From the NCBI GenBank assembly GCA_028641055.1, contig CM054061.1, forward strand, positions 116,754,019 to 116,818,018: a stretch of DNA of 64,000 nucleotides, written 5' to 3'. Position 1 is the stretch's first letter. The number at the start of each line of letters is the position of its first letter. Under the pieces are notes generated by a model, which did no database searches, was not told where the DNA came from, and was given only the letters and a program-made list of their open reading frames with translations. A program made the translations under genes and the position numbers. The stretch is from Alopecurus myosuroides (Eukaryota > Streptophyta > Magnoliopsida > Poales > Poaceae). This document shows positions 47,101 through 57,869 of the stretch, one piece after another.

Positions 47101-48933
47101 ACGTGGCAGTGATACAAGGCCACGTCTTGTATTACTTCCTGGTATTGAGTTCGTACTTCTAGCAAGTGTTGGCAATGTGTTTATGAGGCTTGTTTTACAT
47201 TTTGCATTGTTCCATATGTGTTTATTCTGACTGCATGTTATAATGAATTCTAAGGATGCCACTTTAGTGCATGATCACCTATGTGTTTATGAGGCTTGTT
47301 ATCACTATGCACAATTTTTGAGCTTATTTGGTCAATGATGATGAATTTGACACATGTATATTTGGCTGATGCCTCACTGTCTCCACCAGATGGCCAGCAA
47401 AAGTAAGAACCAGACATAAATAGATGTGCCATGTCTTTGCTTTTGCTGGCCCACCTGGTGTTGCAAAGTTGTGTATGCTTCCTGTGTCTCTATGTTCCCT
47501 AGGTCCAATGAGTACAGAGTTGTGACTATAGATATTGTTTTGAATGTGCATGATCCCTTTAAGTCGATGATTAAAATGTGTCACCATATCATTGCAATGA
47601 GGGTTCCATACTATTTTCTGCAGTGTACAAGCACATTCATTATGCATTGCTCTTGGTAGTGTAGAATTACTTCTTGGATAAGCATGGTTGTGCTTTTATT
47701 ATGAGGCATTACTAGTTGTTCGTAGTTTGGCCCCAGTTTTACATAAATGTCTTCATGAAAGATTTGTTCCTTTTTAGAACCAATCTTCTTATATGCACAT
47801 TTTGTAATTTCTGCTTCTTTTTTTGCTTGATTAACAGGGTATTCCATGCCCTGTATGCAAGAAGAATTGCCCAAATGTTGATCCTTCTGCACCCAAGTTC
47901 GGTGTTGCTATACAAGAGTGTCACCTCAAGTCAGTGGTAAGAAAACAATTCTTCTTCTTACACTTGTATTATGTATTGTGTTTTTATTATAATATCTAAT
48001 TTTCATGTTTCTTTTTATTTATGATGCATAGGTTGTACCATGCACTGCTCGGGTAGCATTCAACAAGTTAGTAGGCGAGCGTGTGCTGTTTAGTTCCCAT
48101 GGCAGTAAGTACACCTTTCGCGTGTCAAAAGAACAGAGCAAGACCCGTTTGCATGGGACACAATGGGATCGGTTCATCGAGGAAAAGAACATCTCCGTGG
48201 GATGTATACTAGTGTTTTCCATGATACCAAGGCCCACTATCTACGTTGTTATTATTGGCGACTCCCAAGATGGCTCACTTTGCATTTCAAGCGAAGATGA
48301 CTCAGTTTCAAGCGCAGATGACTCAGTTTGCAGCGTAGATGGCAGTTCTGATGATGAGATGCATGATGAGGATTCTAGCAATTCTGATGATGAGGTCCAT
48401 GATGAGGATTCTGACAGTTCTTTTGATGAGATGCATGATGATGCCAACATCGTATATGCCCAAAGAGCCAATCTCGACAATCACGAGAAGAACCACCTGG
48501 CCCAACTTCTACCCCTTGGACCCTATGTTGGGCTTCCTTTTGTGACTCTTTTCACCGTCACAAACTTGTAGCACTATACTATGGTATGCATCTATAAGAC
48601 CACCTCCTCTTTTTGCAAGTAAATTTCCAAGAACCATGAGAAGGTCTGCTAATATGGTATGTTATCTTTCATGCTTAGAAACTACCGAAGTTGATAGGGG
48701 AACACGGTGGCCTGAGGAATCATGGCAGGGTTGGCCTACGACTTAGAGCAGAAGAGCATGTCACCACCATTTCTTACAACAAGAAAACCGACGTCCGCAT
48801 TATCCTCGACAAGCTAGTTTGGAAGGTTTTCGTCCAAGGCAATAATTTTCATAATCAGCAACCTGTTTTGATCATTGTGAGGGAGACCGATGACCCTAGG
48901 TTGGAGGCGGTCATTGAGATGGGGGTGATATAG
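44168..48933 (+). CDS. B3-domain transcription factor gene, four exons, with an in-frame stop
   Basis: Model: exons 44168-44173 (ATG GTG), 47838-47936, 48032-48583 and 48679-48933. All three introns are GT-AG and phase 0, and all exon lengths are multiples of three. The product starts MVGIPCPVCKKNCPN. It has a first B3 fold at about residues 22-111 (PKFGVAIQECHLKSVVVP, RVSKEQSKTRLHGTQWDRF, ISVGCILVFSM), then a Ser/Asp/Glu-rich linker of about 118-170 with imperfect DDEMHDED repeats. A second B3 fold begins at GLPFVTLFT and continues in exon 4 (KLPKLIGEHGGLRNHGRVGL, WKVFVQGNN). A TAG at 48569-48571 cuts the second B3 domain near its start; without it the protein would be about 303 residues, with it 214. 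B3 proteins bind DNA in the nucleus. It may be a recent pseudogene or encode a shortened form. The two-codon first exon is the least certain part. Confidence 0.7.
44669..47090 (+). repeat. ~205-bp tandem array, 12 units, inside B3 intron 1
   Basis: GATGATTAAACTAGGCCATGG recurs at about 44691, 44896, 45101, 45307, 45516, 45721, 45927, 46131, 46337, 46542, 46744 and 46947, a period of 202-209 bases. Each unit also has ACCTTGTAGTGTATACAATT, TTTGTATTCGTACATGCTA and GAGGCTCGTATTACATTTG. Degenerate partial units follow to about 47290. In several units a hydrophobic ~68-codon frame is open, but unit lengths are not multiples of three and no translation is implied. Confidence 0.9.
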
Positions 48934-49140
48934 AACCGGAGCAAAGGATATGCATTGTTGGTGAAGAGACTAGGCTACTGCTGAGCTAGGCCTATGAAAT
49001 TCTTATTTAGTTTGGCTGGATTGTAATTTCGTTTGTTTCCTGGACTTGTTAAGGTTTAGTTTTTTTCGTAAACTTCTAAGGTATATTATCGCTGGTAGAT
49101 CCCTCGTGCTAAAACCTGAGTAAAGATCAAATCGCTAATA

Positions 49141-49221
49141 CTTCCTCCGTTCCAAAATGTAAGCCTTTTTAGCGAGCTAAAACAGTTTGCTAAAAAGGAT
49201 TATATTTTGGAACGGAGGGAG
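49141..49221. mobile_element. Stowaway MITE, 81 bp
   Basis: Inverted ends CTTCCTCCGTTCCAAAAT and ATTTTGGAACGGAGGGAG are flanked by the TA duplication (49139-49140 and 49222-49223) diagnostic of Stowaway/Mariner MITEs. The interior AAGCCTTTTTAGC pairs with GCTAAAAAGG. It sits just downstream of the B3 gene. Confidence 0.9.
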
Positions 49222-49500
49222 TAGCTGCTAAAACCTCGAGTTTAGATCAAATCCCTCGTGCTGGTAGATCGTGCAACTCATCACTTCAGAACTCAACAAA
49301 ATCCTGGCAAGCCAACGGTCACTGAACTTCTCGACCTCGTCGCTATCGAATAAATACGACCGAGCACGGACCATGCAACGTACCTTCTACGCTGCCGCCA
49401 CAGCCCCTGACCCCCCTCACTCTCGGCGCTGATTACTGCACGCCGCCACAGCCCCCCCCCCTCCCGACCTCCCCCCTCACTCTCGGCGCTGATCCGCCCG

Positions 49501-49984
49501 ATGGCGCCGCGCGTGGTAAGCAGCACCGGCTTCCGAGGTGTGCAGCTGCGGCCGTCCAGGCGCTGGTCCGCGGTGATCACACACAACGACGTGCGGTGGT
49601 GGATGGGTACCTTCGACACTACCGAGTTCGCCGCCCGCGCGCCGAGCTTAGCTTCCGGGACGTCGAAAGCAGGGAAGTTGCCGAGTTCCTCGCCCCGGAT
49701 CTGAGGATTGTGACCCGCAAGTAGGAGCAGGAGACCGCGCGTTCGTGCAGCAGTGCATCCACCGGGACAACGAGGCCACGATAGAGAGGTTCCGCCGTGA
49801 TCACCCAGATCTGGTACAGGCGCAGTTGCGGCTCGACGCTCAGAGGGGCGCGAATATGCGAGCTCGTATGGATGTTGGCCCCTCCACCATCGTCGTCTCA
49901 TCGTCGGATGAGGAGATAGAAGAAGCATTCTGGGAGAGCCTTATGCAGGACTCCGATCACGACGAACTTGACGACGTATTCTGA
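49501..49984 (+). pseudogene. AP2/ERF-like gene, frameshifted and internally deleted
   Basis: Begins MAPRVVSSTGFRGVQLRPSR and continues RWSAVITHNDVRWWMGTFDT, which follows the AP2/ERF pattern (YRGVR-like start, W, LGTFDT, EFAARA). After FAARA a deletion removes the rest of the helix (the usual YDAA.W.. part) and shifts the frame. The shifted frame reads AELSFRDVESREVAEFLAP and then meets a stop at about 49723. A third frame gives QQCIHRDNEATIERFRRDHP, DLVQAQLR and an acidic end EEIEEAFWESLMQDSDHDEL with a stop at 49984. At least two lesions disable it. This grass AP2-like subfamily is multicopy and often decayed. Confidence 0.7.
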
Positions 49985-50361
49985 GATGATGTGTAGTGTT
50001 TCACAGTGTGGACGATGTTGAAACGTGTCAAAATAATCAAAATTTCGATGTTTTATGTGTTCGTTGAAGTTTCAACATTTCTTCCTTCTTTATTTTGGGT
50101 TGCAACTATAGTAGGATAATTATGGGCTACGAAGTACTATAAGGCCCAATAAAAAGTGCCTGACAGGAGAGGGCCCAAGAAAGTGCCATCATGGCCCAAG
50201 TCTGGAAACAACCGCTCTTCCACTCACCGCAGTAACCCTAAAATGCGGCACGCCACGCGTTCGTCACAATATTGTGAACGTGAAACATGTCGCTTTAGTT
50301 CCGGCGGCCAGTTATTGCTCTGTCGTGCATACGGCTCCTCCGTTCCACTCCCCGTCTCAGT
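49985..50361. other. Spacer between the AP2-like pseudogene and the coiled-coil gene
   Basis: No coding seen. The right half becomes GC-richer and leads into the TATA box at 50362 of the next gene. Confidence 0.4.
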
Positions 50362-50370
50362 CTATAAATA
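50362..50370 (+). promoter_or_regulatory. TATA box of the coiled-coil protein gene
   Basis: CTATAAATA lies 112 bases upstream of the start codon. The next ~80 bases are CT-rich, fitting a plant 5' UTR with initiation near 50395. Confidence 0.6.
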
Positions 50371-50473
50371 GACGCACTCTTCAATTCATCCTCTATCTGC
50401 CTCACCGTCTCCCCTGAAGCGAAAAACCCTTTGACGTAGTAAGTTCCACCGGTGATCGTTCCTCCAGGCGGCC

Positions 50474-51115
50474 ATGGCTCCACCGGCGAAGCGGTCAGCT
50501 GCCCTCTTGTAGGTTCCATTTCCGTTCATGTACTGCTGATCCGTTTCTGGATTCCTCGTGATTTCGTATTTCTTAGATCCTTTTCAGAATTCCTCGTGCT
50601 TTTATCTTTCTTAGATCCGTTTCTGAATTCCTCGTGATTTCATCTTTCTTAGATCCATTTTGCATTTTATATTAACATCAACTTCCAAACATGCAACTAT
50701 CTACAGGGCACATGAAGCCGAGCAGACGGTCATCTTAACAGCTCTGGCGAAGAGGGTTGACATCCTAGAAGCTGAGCTTGAGAAGGCCTTGAAACTCGCC
50801 TACGACAATCTTAACAAGGCTCGCGATGCTAGGTTGGAGCAGGTGGCTCAGGGCGAAGCTTCCCTCGTAGCGTTTCGAAAGTTGATGGATGATACGTCCA
50901 AGTTGAGGGCCAGCAACCTCGAACCGACCTTGCAGGTTGGGGAACTGAATATCGGTTTAGTCCTGGCAGAGCAGAAAACTCTGATCGCTCTCCTCGTAGC
51001 TGTGACTCCCCAGGCAAGGGAGGATCCAGTGCCATCGGAGGATCCAGTCCCGACGGAGGATCCAGTCCCGACGGAGGATCCAGTGCCACCGGAGGAGCTG
51101 TCGGCCCCCTACTGA
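50474..51115 (+). CDS. Two-exon gene for a 147-residue coiled-coil protein with a C-terminal repeat
   Basis: Exon 1 is 50474-50508 (MAPPAKRSAAL plus two bases) and exon 2 is 50707-51115, joined by GTAGGT...CTACAG. The coding length is 444 bases and the frame is open across the junction (ALLAHEAEQTV). Residues about 14-60 form a heptad-rich helix (LAKRVDILEAELEKALKLAY), likely a coiled coil. A second helical stretch includes NLEPTLQVGELNIGLVLAEQ. The C-terminus has four near-identical EDPVP(S/T) repeats before SAPY and the stop. I do not recognise a family; it resembles small uncharacterised grass proteins. A TATA box is well placed. No lesions are seen. Function is unknown. Confidence 0.65.
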
Positions 51116-51968
51116 TGCTCTTTATTTAGCTCCCTACAGTTGTCCCTCGTGCTTCTGATGTCCTGTTTAGATCGACGATCTCGTTGGTTGTATCGTGTGG
51201 TTTCTATTAATATGTAGTCTATGTTTATTTTCAACTACTATGTTTATTTTCTTAAGATAGATATAATTCGAGTTCACAATATGGAGAACTAGATGACAGA
51301 AGTTTCGATGGATCTAAGTGACAGAAGTTAAAAGGGTTACATTAGACTAATGCCGATGCAAAAACATATACCAGAAAAGATAATTCGATTTCACAATATG
51401 GACAAATAAATGACAGAAATGAAAAGGGATATATTCGACTAATCTGTGACGTTCTCGCGGAACGAAACTCGCCTCCAACTAGGCCTATTGGACCGGGAAC
51501 AAAAATCCGCGACGGCACATATAAGAAACTCGAGATGGACCGCGTCCTTCGAGAGAAGATTCCACTTTTCAGCCATCCGCGACAGAAACCTCGCGACGTT
51601 ATCAAAACGTGCCGCTCAAAATGTGCCGCTCAAAACGTGCCGCGCGTCCTTCGGTAGTGTATGGGCTGCTGACGTGAATCTCTACATTGGCAGAGATCTC
51701 GATTGCGACGACGACCTCGAAATAACGGCAACTCGTCCTGCCAACAATGGGAACGAAGGAATCGGAGGTGGAATGTGAGCTTCAGCGTCGCAGACCCATG
51801 CCCCTACACCGCCGGACAACACCTCCGCCGACGAGCTGCGCGCCGCCTCTGCCTCATCATCTCTCTGTCACGGGATGGGCACAAGGTCTCACATGGGCGA
51901 TAAATGGTGTAAGAGATAGAAAATGTAGCATTAAAGTGCTAGGCCGGCCTAGTAATGGACGGGAGAGT
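51116..51968 (+). other. 3' region of the coiled-coil gene and unassigned DNA
   Basis: Contains a degenerate direct repeat (TTCACAATATGGA with flanks) at about 51273 and 51390, and a triplicated AAAACGTGCCGCTC-like motif near 51605-51645. A 110-codon frame at 51446-51778 with an acidic segment (RDLDCDDDLEITATRPANN) has no recognised domain or splice context; I leave it unassigned. The stretch ends with AGAGT, the left TSD of the next element. Confidence 0.35.
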
Positions 51969-52445
51969 TGTCGTGGGATAATCACGGCAGGTGTTACCAG
52001 GGGTAACTGATCTTGGGGCAAGTCGACACAGGCGTTCGGGAGAGGGTTTAGCTCAAAGGAAGACATGATACAACTTGATCTGACAGCCGGCAATCGAAGT
52101 CGCCGGATCTCTATTCTCGATACAATAACTCGATTAGGGTTTACACTGGATACTCGATACCACACGATATTGCTAGGATTCTTAGATCTCTGTGTCAATC
52201 TATACCCGAGGGTCGGTTTATATAGTACCCGTACCCCCCTAACTTACTTTACAAGGCACACCCGGGTCCTACCCAGACACGACGTGCTAACCCTAACTTT
52301 CCTTTACAACACCCATAATCCGGGTCACTAGGCCCACGAGCTTGGGCCTCCACAAACATCTTTATCCCTAGACGTATCCTGCTCACTGTCTCTGGGCCGG
52401 GTTATTCCTCGGATCTTGGCATACCGGGTTAGCATCCCCCCATCA
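51969..52445 (-). mobile_element. 3' LTR of the young Tat element
   Basis: Minus-strand ends are TGATGGGGGGATGC (52445) and TCCCACGACA (51969). TATA at 52216-52225 on the minus strand. It differs from the 5' LTR at 52279 (A versus G) and at one site near 52373 (A versus C). The sequence right of 52445, TCTGGGGACTAC on the minus strand, serves as polypurine tract. Confidence 0.93.
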
Positions 52446-53559
52446 GTAGTCCCCAGAATAGCCTGGGCTTCACGGATCTCCTTGAAGCGCTTGCTATTCC
52501 TGAAAAGATATCAATCACACGGGCACATGGAAACCGAGTTAAGATGCTTTGATATTCTGCTAGGCCTTACTCCATGGAGGCCATGTAATAACCCGGACCT
52601 TTCTTCCAAACACTTAAGTTCAAATCCCCAGGCCCAGACCGCAATAAGAAATGCCAAGATCTCACACTTGACAACCAATCCTGTCATCACGGGCGAGCCC
52701 CTTCCTTCTTCTAACCCAATGCTTTGCCCAATGTTCTACACATATCTTGCGAAATCTTTGTAGATAACCATTACCCCGCGATTTCCGGTTTCTGGCCGTT
52801 GAGATAAGTTCACCCTTGCCTTATAAATAGCGCTTAGAGGGCAACCCTAGGCCCATCACCACGCCACAACTCCCCCTTTTCTTCCTTGCTCCTAACACCT
52901 TCACAGCACCACCGTGAGGAACTCGCGCCTGCTACCAACGCAGGATCAACAGCGGCCGCGCTCGTCCTCGAATCGTTTCGCGCCGCCACCAAGCGCCACC
53001 TTTAGACCTCTATTCCTCCCATTCGTGCCACGCCGCTCGTCGCCATCACACTTGGCCCCAATCTCCTCGGTAAGCTCTTCGCAGCCAATTAATTCAGCTT
53101 CGCAATTTTCAGTTCATCCAAGATCAGATCTAGGTCAACCCGCAAGCTATTTGTCCGATTGCCTCGAATTAGATTGATTCGGTGCTTGCCAAATACTCTA
53201 ATCACCTGCCTGATAGTCACAAATGATCCTCCAATCATTATTGATCACCAATTTCGCTTAAAAATTATCCGCGAACTTTTCCATCTAGATCCGTTCCTCC
53301 GCCGTTTTCCGCTTATTGCATTAACACCCGGAAAAACCCTCCTTTTCCAGCTATTTCATTTGCGATATAAATATGGGCAACCATCCGTCGTCCCCAAATA
53401 CCTTTTCCTATGTAAGTGAGCAACAATTTCCATAAGTGTGCTCAATACCCGGACGGCTCTCAACTTCGTACCTTCTTGGTACCTTATACTCGGATATTCC
53501 AACATTCCCGGGTCTTATTTCATACATCTTTTTCTTTTTGTGTTTCGCAGGCTGACCCC
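52446..53559 (+). promoter_or_regulatory. Promoter and 5' UTR of the antisense gene
   Basis: A well-formed TATA box, TATAAATA, lies at 52822-52829, about 375 bases inside the 3' LTR and outside it. Downstream are C-rich 5' UTR-like sequence and a probable 5' UTR intron with donor at about 53412 (GTAAGTGAG) and acceptor TTTCGCAG ending at 53550, nine bases before the start codon. The gene therefore appears to use its own promoter and not the LTR. Confidence 0.55.
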
Positions 53560-56500
53560 ATGGCTCCCAAGCGACAAGGAAAACATCCGGCTCAAGCAAG
53601 GACCACCCAAGCCATATCCGCCAATTGGGGGCGCTCCACAACCACTAAGGCCAAGTTAGACGAACTAACCGAGTTAGGCACCCTCCCCTCTCAGAAAGAC
53701 ATCCACTGGAGGGTGCCGGGTAACGAAACTCATCCCACTCCCGCAGAATATGAAGTAATCTGCTTTGTAGAGCACGTGACCCGAGGATTTCGCCCTCCGG
53801 GTCACCCCTTCTTTAGGGAGGTCTTAGATCACTACGGACTCCGGGTGTTCGACATAGGGCCTAACTCCATGTTGAACATCACCCACTTCATAGTTCTATC
53901 TGAGTCGTATTTGTGCATGCCACCAAACCTGACTCTTTTCACTGAATTATTCCAATGCAAACCGTGCCGCGAAAGCGGCGACGGGGCGCTTCTCACTTGC
54001 GGCGGGGTATCCATCCAACGCCGTAGGAATTCTTTAATGCCAACCCTCAACCTGCAATCCTGTGCCAAACATTGGCAGTTATCCTTTTTTTATTGCCGCG
54101 ATACCTCCTCCGACAGCGAAAAGAAGCTGCCGGGTTACTTAGAGACCCCCCTCAAACCCTCCGAGTCTTTCAGTGCCTTCGCACCAGACTCGGACAGGGA
54201 AGCAATCCTTCCTGCACTAGCCAAAATAGCCATTCTCTCAGCCCAAGGCCTCCTAGGGCTCAATTTGATAAAGACATGGGTCGACTTCCGAATCCAACCT
54301 AATTCCATCCGCACCAAATTGATGTGCGAGTATTCGGGTCACACTACAGATGCACTTCGCTATTCCTCCAAAAGCTTTGCGACCGGTGACACTATCAAGA
54401 CCATCAAGAGCCTCTTGGCAGAGAAGCTGGAGGTGATAAAGGGCATCTCCGGGTTACCTCCGTTTACTCGGGAAAATCCAGCTCCAACGGTAATACCCGG
54501 CACTCATAACTTGTCTCCACATTTCAACTCGATACTGCTTCTAAACCTTAACTTTATCTTTTTACTTTAGGCTGATGACCCCTTCTGGAGAGTGGACCCA
54601 CTCCCCCCCTCCAGAGACCCGGAAGAGGAGGACGAGACGACTGGCGACAGCGAAGGTACTCACCCAGGATCTGCACACTTTTGCTTGTATTACTTTCCTT
54701 TCGTCTGTCTTTTTCCCAATGAATACCCATCTGACTCGCAGGGCTGGAGGACGAAGGTGGAAACAACGAGGATGACCCGGAGAGAACCGAGTCTGACCCA
54801 GAGGCAACAGCCGGGGCCAAGAGGAAAAGCAGGGGGACAGTATCCAAGGTTCCTTTTTCCTCACTATCTTCTGAATCTTACTCCTTTGACGCCATGCGAA
54901 GACTTAACCATCAATTGTCAAATTCGCCGTGCTTGAAGGAATCTTTCCCCGCCAAGCGCAGGGTAACTCGGAGCTCCCCGGGTGAAGATCCCCTTAACCC
55001 GGGCATCTCCGCCCCTTTAGTCCCTCGTGGCAGTGCTCCTCCATCTCGTTCTTCCAACTCTCCTCAGCGCCACCCTTCTCCTAACCACCCACGTGCCGGG
55101 CAATTCCGGGTTCCATTAGTGGTTCCTGCGAATACCTCATCTACTTCAAGTGGCGAGCTCCCATCGGATTACACCGTAAATGCCGGGTAAGTTTTTGCCT
55201 TACTATTTCTTTTTGCCTCTAGCGAACTTTCATCCGAGACACCATCATCATTAATAACTGCCTTTTTTCATCTTTCTTTCAGTGCTCAGGTCACCGTCAG
55301 TGACCCGGAAAACACAGAGACGGATAACCTCCAGGTGAAGAAGCCGACTGACGACGCAGACGCCGCAACTGGTGGTGATGGGGCCACTAACCGGGAACAA
55401 GGCCCTCTGAACAATCCACTTTCCCAAACCGTCGGATCTCCTTCCTTATCGGAACCAGTAGACGAAGAGATAGAAATTCTAGATACAAAGATGGGCCCTC
55501 CCAACCCGGACACTCAGACTGTCCGGGTCTCCACTCCAAATGCAAGGGGAACCCCCCTACCAGATGATCAAGCTGTCGGCTCTTCCGGGACTCGCTCCGA
55601 GGAGTTAACTTTTGCCCAGATGCTAGAGACCCTGCGCGCCTTAAGGGCTAACGAGGAAAATATCTTGGGGTCTTTGATAACCAAACATGAGGTAAGTTTG
55701 ATTAATGTTGCTTGTACCTTTGCCCAGTCCCCAAGTTCCGAGGGAGTTCATTCATGACTTGCTCGGTACTTTTATTATACCAATGACTGATAACCGTGCT
55801 CTTCTATCCGACTAACACTTTTTAACATCCACGCAGTTTTTCGTGACTCAATATGAGGAGAAACTTGCAGACGCCGCCAAGCTCATTGAAAAAGAGATAT
55901 CTTTACGCGAAGCGGCCGAGACTGAAGCCAGAAGGAATAGGCAATTAATGAAGAAGTACCGAAGAAGGGCTCACCGAGCCGACGACGACCTGACAAGCCT
56001 TTCTGTCGAAATTTCTGATACCTATCGTTCTTTGCTTGGTATGCTTCCTTCTCCGGGTTTATCCTTTTGACCAACAGCAAAAAATGCTTAGCTTATATAT
56101 TCATTTTACTCCAGGCCCGGACGAAACCATGCCGGATGAGGATGATATTGCCAAGCTGAAGACCATGAAGAATGTTATCCGGCAGCTGTGTGCCGGAACC
56201 AGATGGATCTTGGAAGAGTTACGGTGGCCAGGTAGAGGACATGTTGACCTGAAGAGGATGCTGGACGCCTTTTCCACGATTCCTGAGTGGATTTGGCACT
56301 GGAAGCGCTCGTCCTGCCGGGTTGGAATGACCCGGGGGCTATCACTCGCCAAGGCTTACTTCCCCAAGCTCGATCTGGCAAAGCTCATGGGCGGCTTCCC
56401 CGAATTCAAGCTTGATGGTTCAAAATTCTCGCGGGAGGATTTTCAGGCTGTGCAGAAAGAGGTCCGTTACCCGGCTAGCGTGATCGCTGATGAACTGGAC

Positions 56501-56764
56501 GTCAATACTCTTGTCCCCGCTTATGATGCTGCTGGTGTGGCAATTAAGTCAGATCTTCCCGAACCATATGACATGATGGCTCGGTGGAAGGAGGAAGCTG
56601 CTGCGATAAGGGCGGAGGCTGCCAAGAAACAAGCTGAAGCCGGCTCTGCTCCTGCTGCCTCAACATCAGTCGTTCCGCCCCCTGCGGGGGCTGGCGCCGC
56701 CGATCCGGGTGTTCCTGCTACCACCAATAATGGCAAGGGTAAGGCCAAGATGGGCGCCGAGTGA
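53560..56764 (+). CDS. Intact six-exon antisense gene of the young Tat element (906 residues)
   Basis: Coding exons are 53560-54489, 54571-54655, 54742-55186, 55283-55691, 55837-56038 and 56115-56764. All five introns are GT-AG, the exon lengths sum to 2721 bases (907 codons) and no stop interrupts the frame. It starts MAPKRQGKHPAQ. Residues about 45-290 (HWRVPGNETHPTPAEYEVIC, GFRPPGHPFFREVLDHYGL) match my memory of the Pfam family called putative gypsy-type transposon protein (Transposase_28). Residues about 311-620 are acidic and Ser/Pro-rich (DPEEEDETTGDSE, a basic AKRKSRG patch). About 624-690 is a coiled coil (QYEEKLADAAKLIEKEISLR). About 690-860 is helical with a GMTRGLSLAKAYFP block, followed by an Ala-rich tail and GKGKAKMGAE. 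Tat-lineage elements are known to carry such antisense genes of unknown function. It converges on the integrase gene. Confidence 0.85.
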
Positions 56765-57869
56765 TATATGATTTCCGATGCCTCTTCTTAAGCGTCAGTC
56801 GGTCGACATACTTTTTGAAACAGTCATTCTTTAGGTGGTGCGCCTGTGCACCTTTGATATTTTTTCACCAGTATTTTGTAATGCACACTAAGGTCTTGAT
56901 ATACTCGATGCCTGTTCCGACCTTTGTAAGTTTAAGCTCATCTGTTCTCGATATCTGGTTTTATTTATTGCTCCTTTTGTGAAAACTCAATTTCCGGGTC
57001 TCATGGGTATTGACAAGCGGATTTTGCTTCGAAGTCCCCAAGTCCCCAATACTCGGATACTTGGATTTTTGCAACTATACCAGTAAGCCAGTTCTTTTCA
57101 AGATTCCAAGCTACCGGGCCCGGATTGCCGAGCCTAGGACACTTGATCTTGAAAAGGCAACAAAATGCTCATTGCTATTTTCACAAAGATCCATGAGCTG
57201 TTTCACATCGGATTTGAAGTTATGCTTAATAGGCATTGAGTTTCCAGCTATTCGGCCTTGTACTCTGCATAACTTGTGGTTTAGATGACCCTTTTGACTG
57301 TCTTGTACTGTAAGCCGGCTTTCGCGTGGATACCATGTTGTTACATCAATACGAAGACATAGCCAGCCAATCCCCGTCGGGTTTCATGACTAGCTGCCAT
57401 CGTAAGCGAACAAATCATGCCACTTTAATGCGAGTCACATCGAGCTTAAGTAAGAGTAGCCAAGAAATTTGGACTTCTTTGTCCGGTTATAAGATTGTAG
57501 CCGTACTCGTTTGCGAGTAATCGGCCCTTATAACTCATAGGCATCATGGCCGGGTCTTTGAGTTTGTAACTGTGCTATTTAAGCGATCAGCCCCCAAGAC
57601 CTAGATATACGCATCGTACTGAGAATACATAACCTGATAACAACCATCTCTTTTCTTGATAACCATCTCTTTACTTGATATGAAAAACTGATAACAACCA
57701 TCTCTTTACTTGATAACCATCTCTTTACTTGATATGAAAAATGTAGGTCAGCAAGCCGCCTCATTAAAAACCCGTCCAGTCCCCAAAGGTGCCCTGGATA
57801 GGAAAAGAGTACGTCAGAAAACCTGCTGCCTGTTACATCGTGCAATTCCACTTGCCAATATAGTCTTTA
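56765..57869. other. Convergent spacer between the antisense gene and integrase
   Basis: Contains the presumed 3' UTRs of both genes and no supportable reading frame. The T-rich part at 56920-56980 may serve polyadenylation of the antisense transcript. A 54-bp tandem duplication at 57634-57741 is listed separately. Confidence 0.4.
57634..57741. repeat. 54-bp direct duplication with nested sub-repeat
   Basis: Two copies begin at 57634 and 57688 with CTGATAACAACCATCTC. Within each, AACCATCTCTTTACTTGAT occurs twice in slightly varied form. Confidence 0.85.

Noticed and set aside
51446..51778. 110-codon frame as a third host gene
   Set aside because: No promoter, domain or exon partner could be supported; left as unassigned.
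52065..52331. 88-codon plus-strand frame present in both LTRs of the young element
   Set aside because: It is antisense to the LTR transcription unit and overlaps R-U5; identical in both LTRs simply because the LTRs are near-identical.
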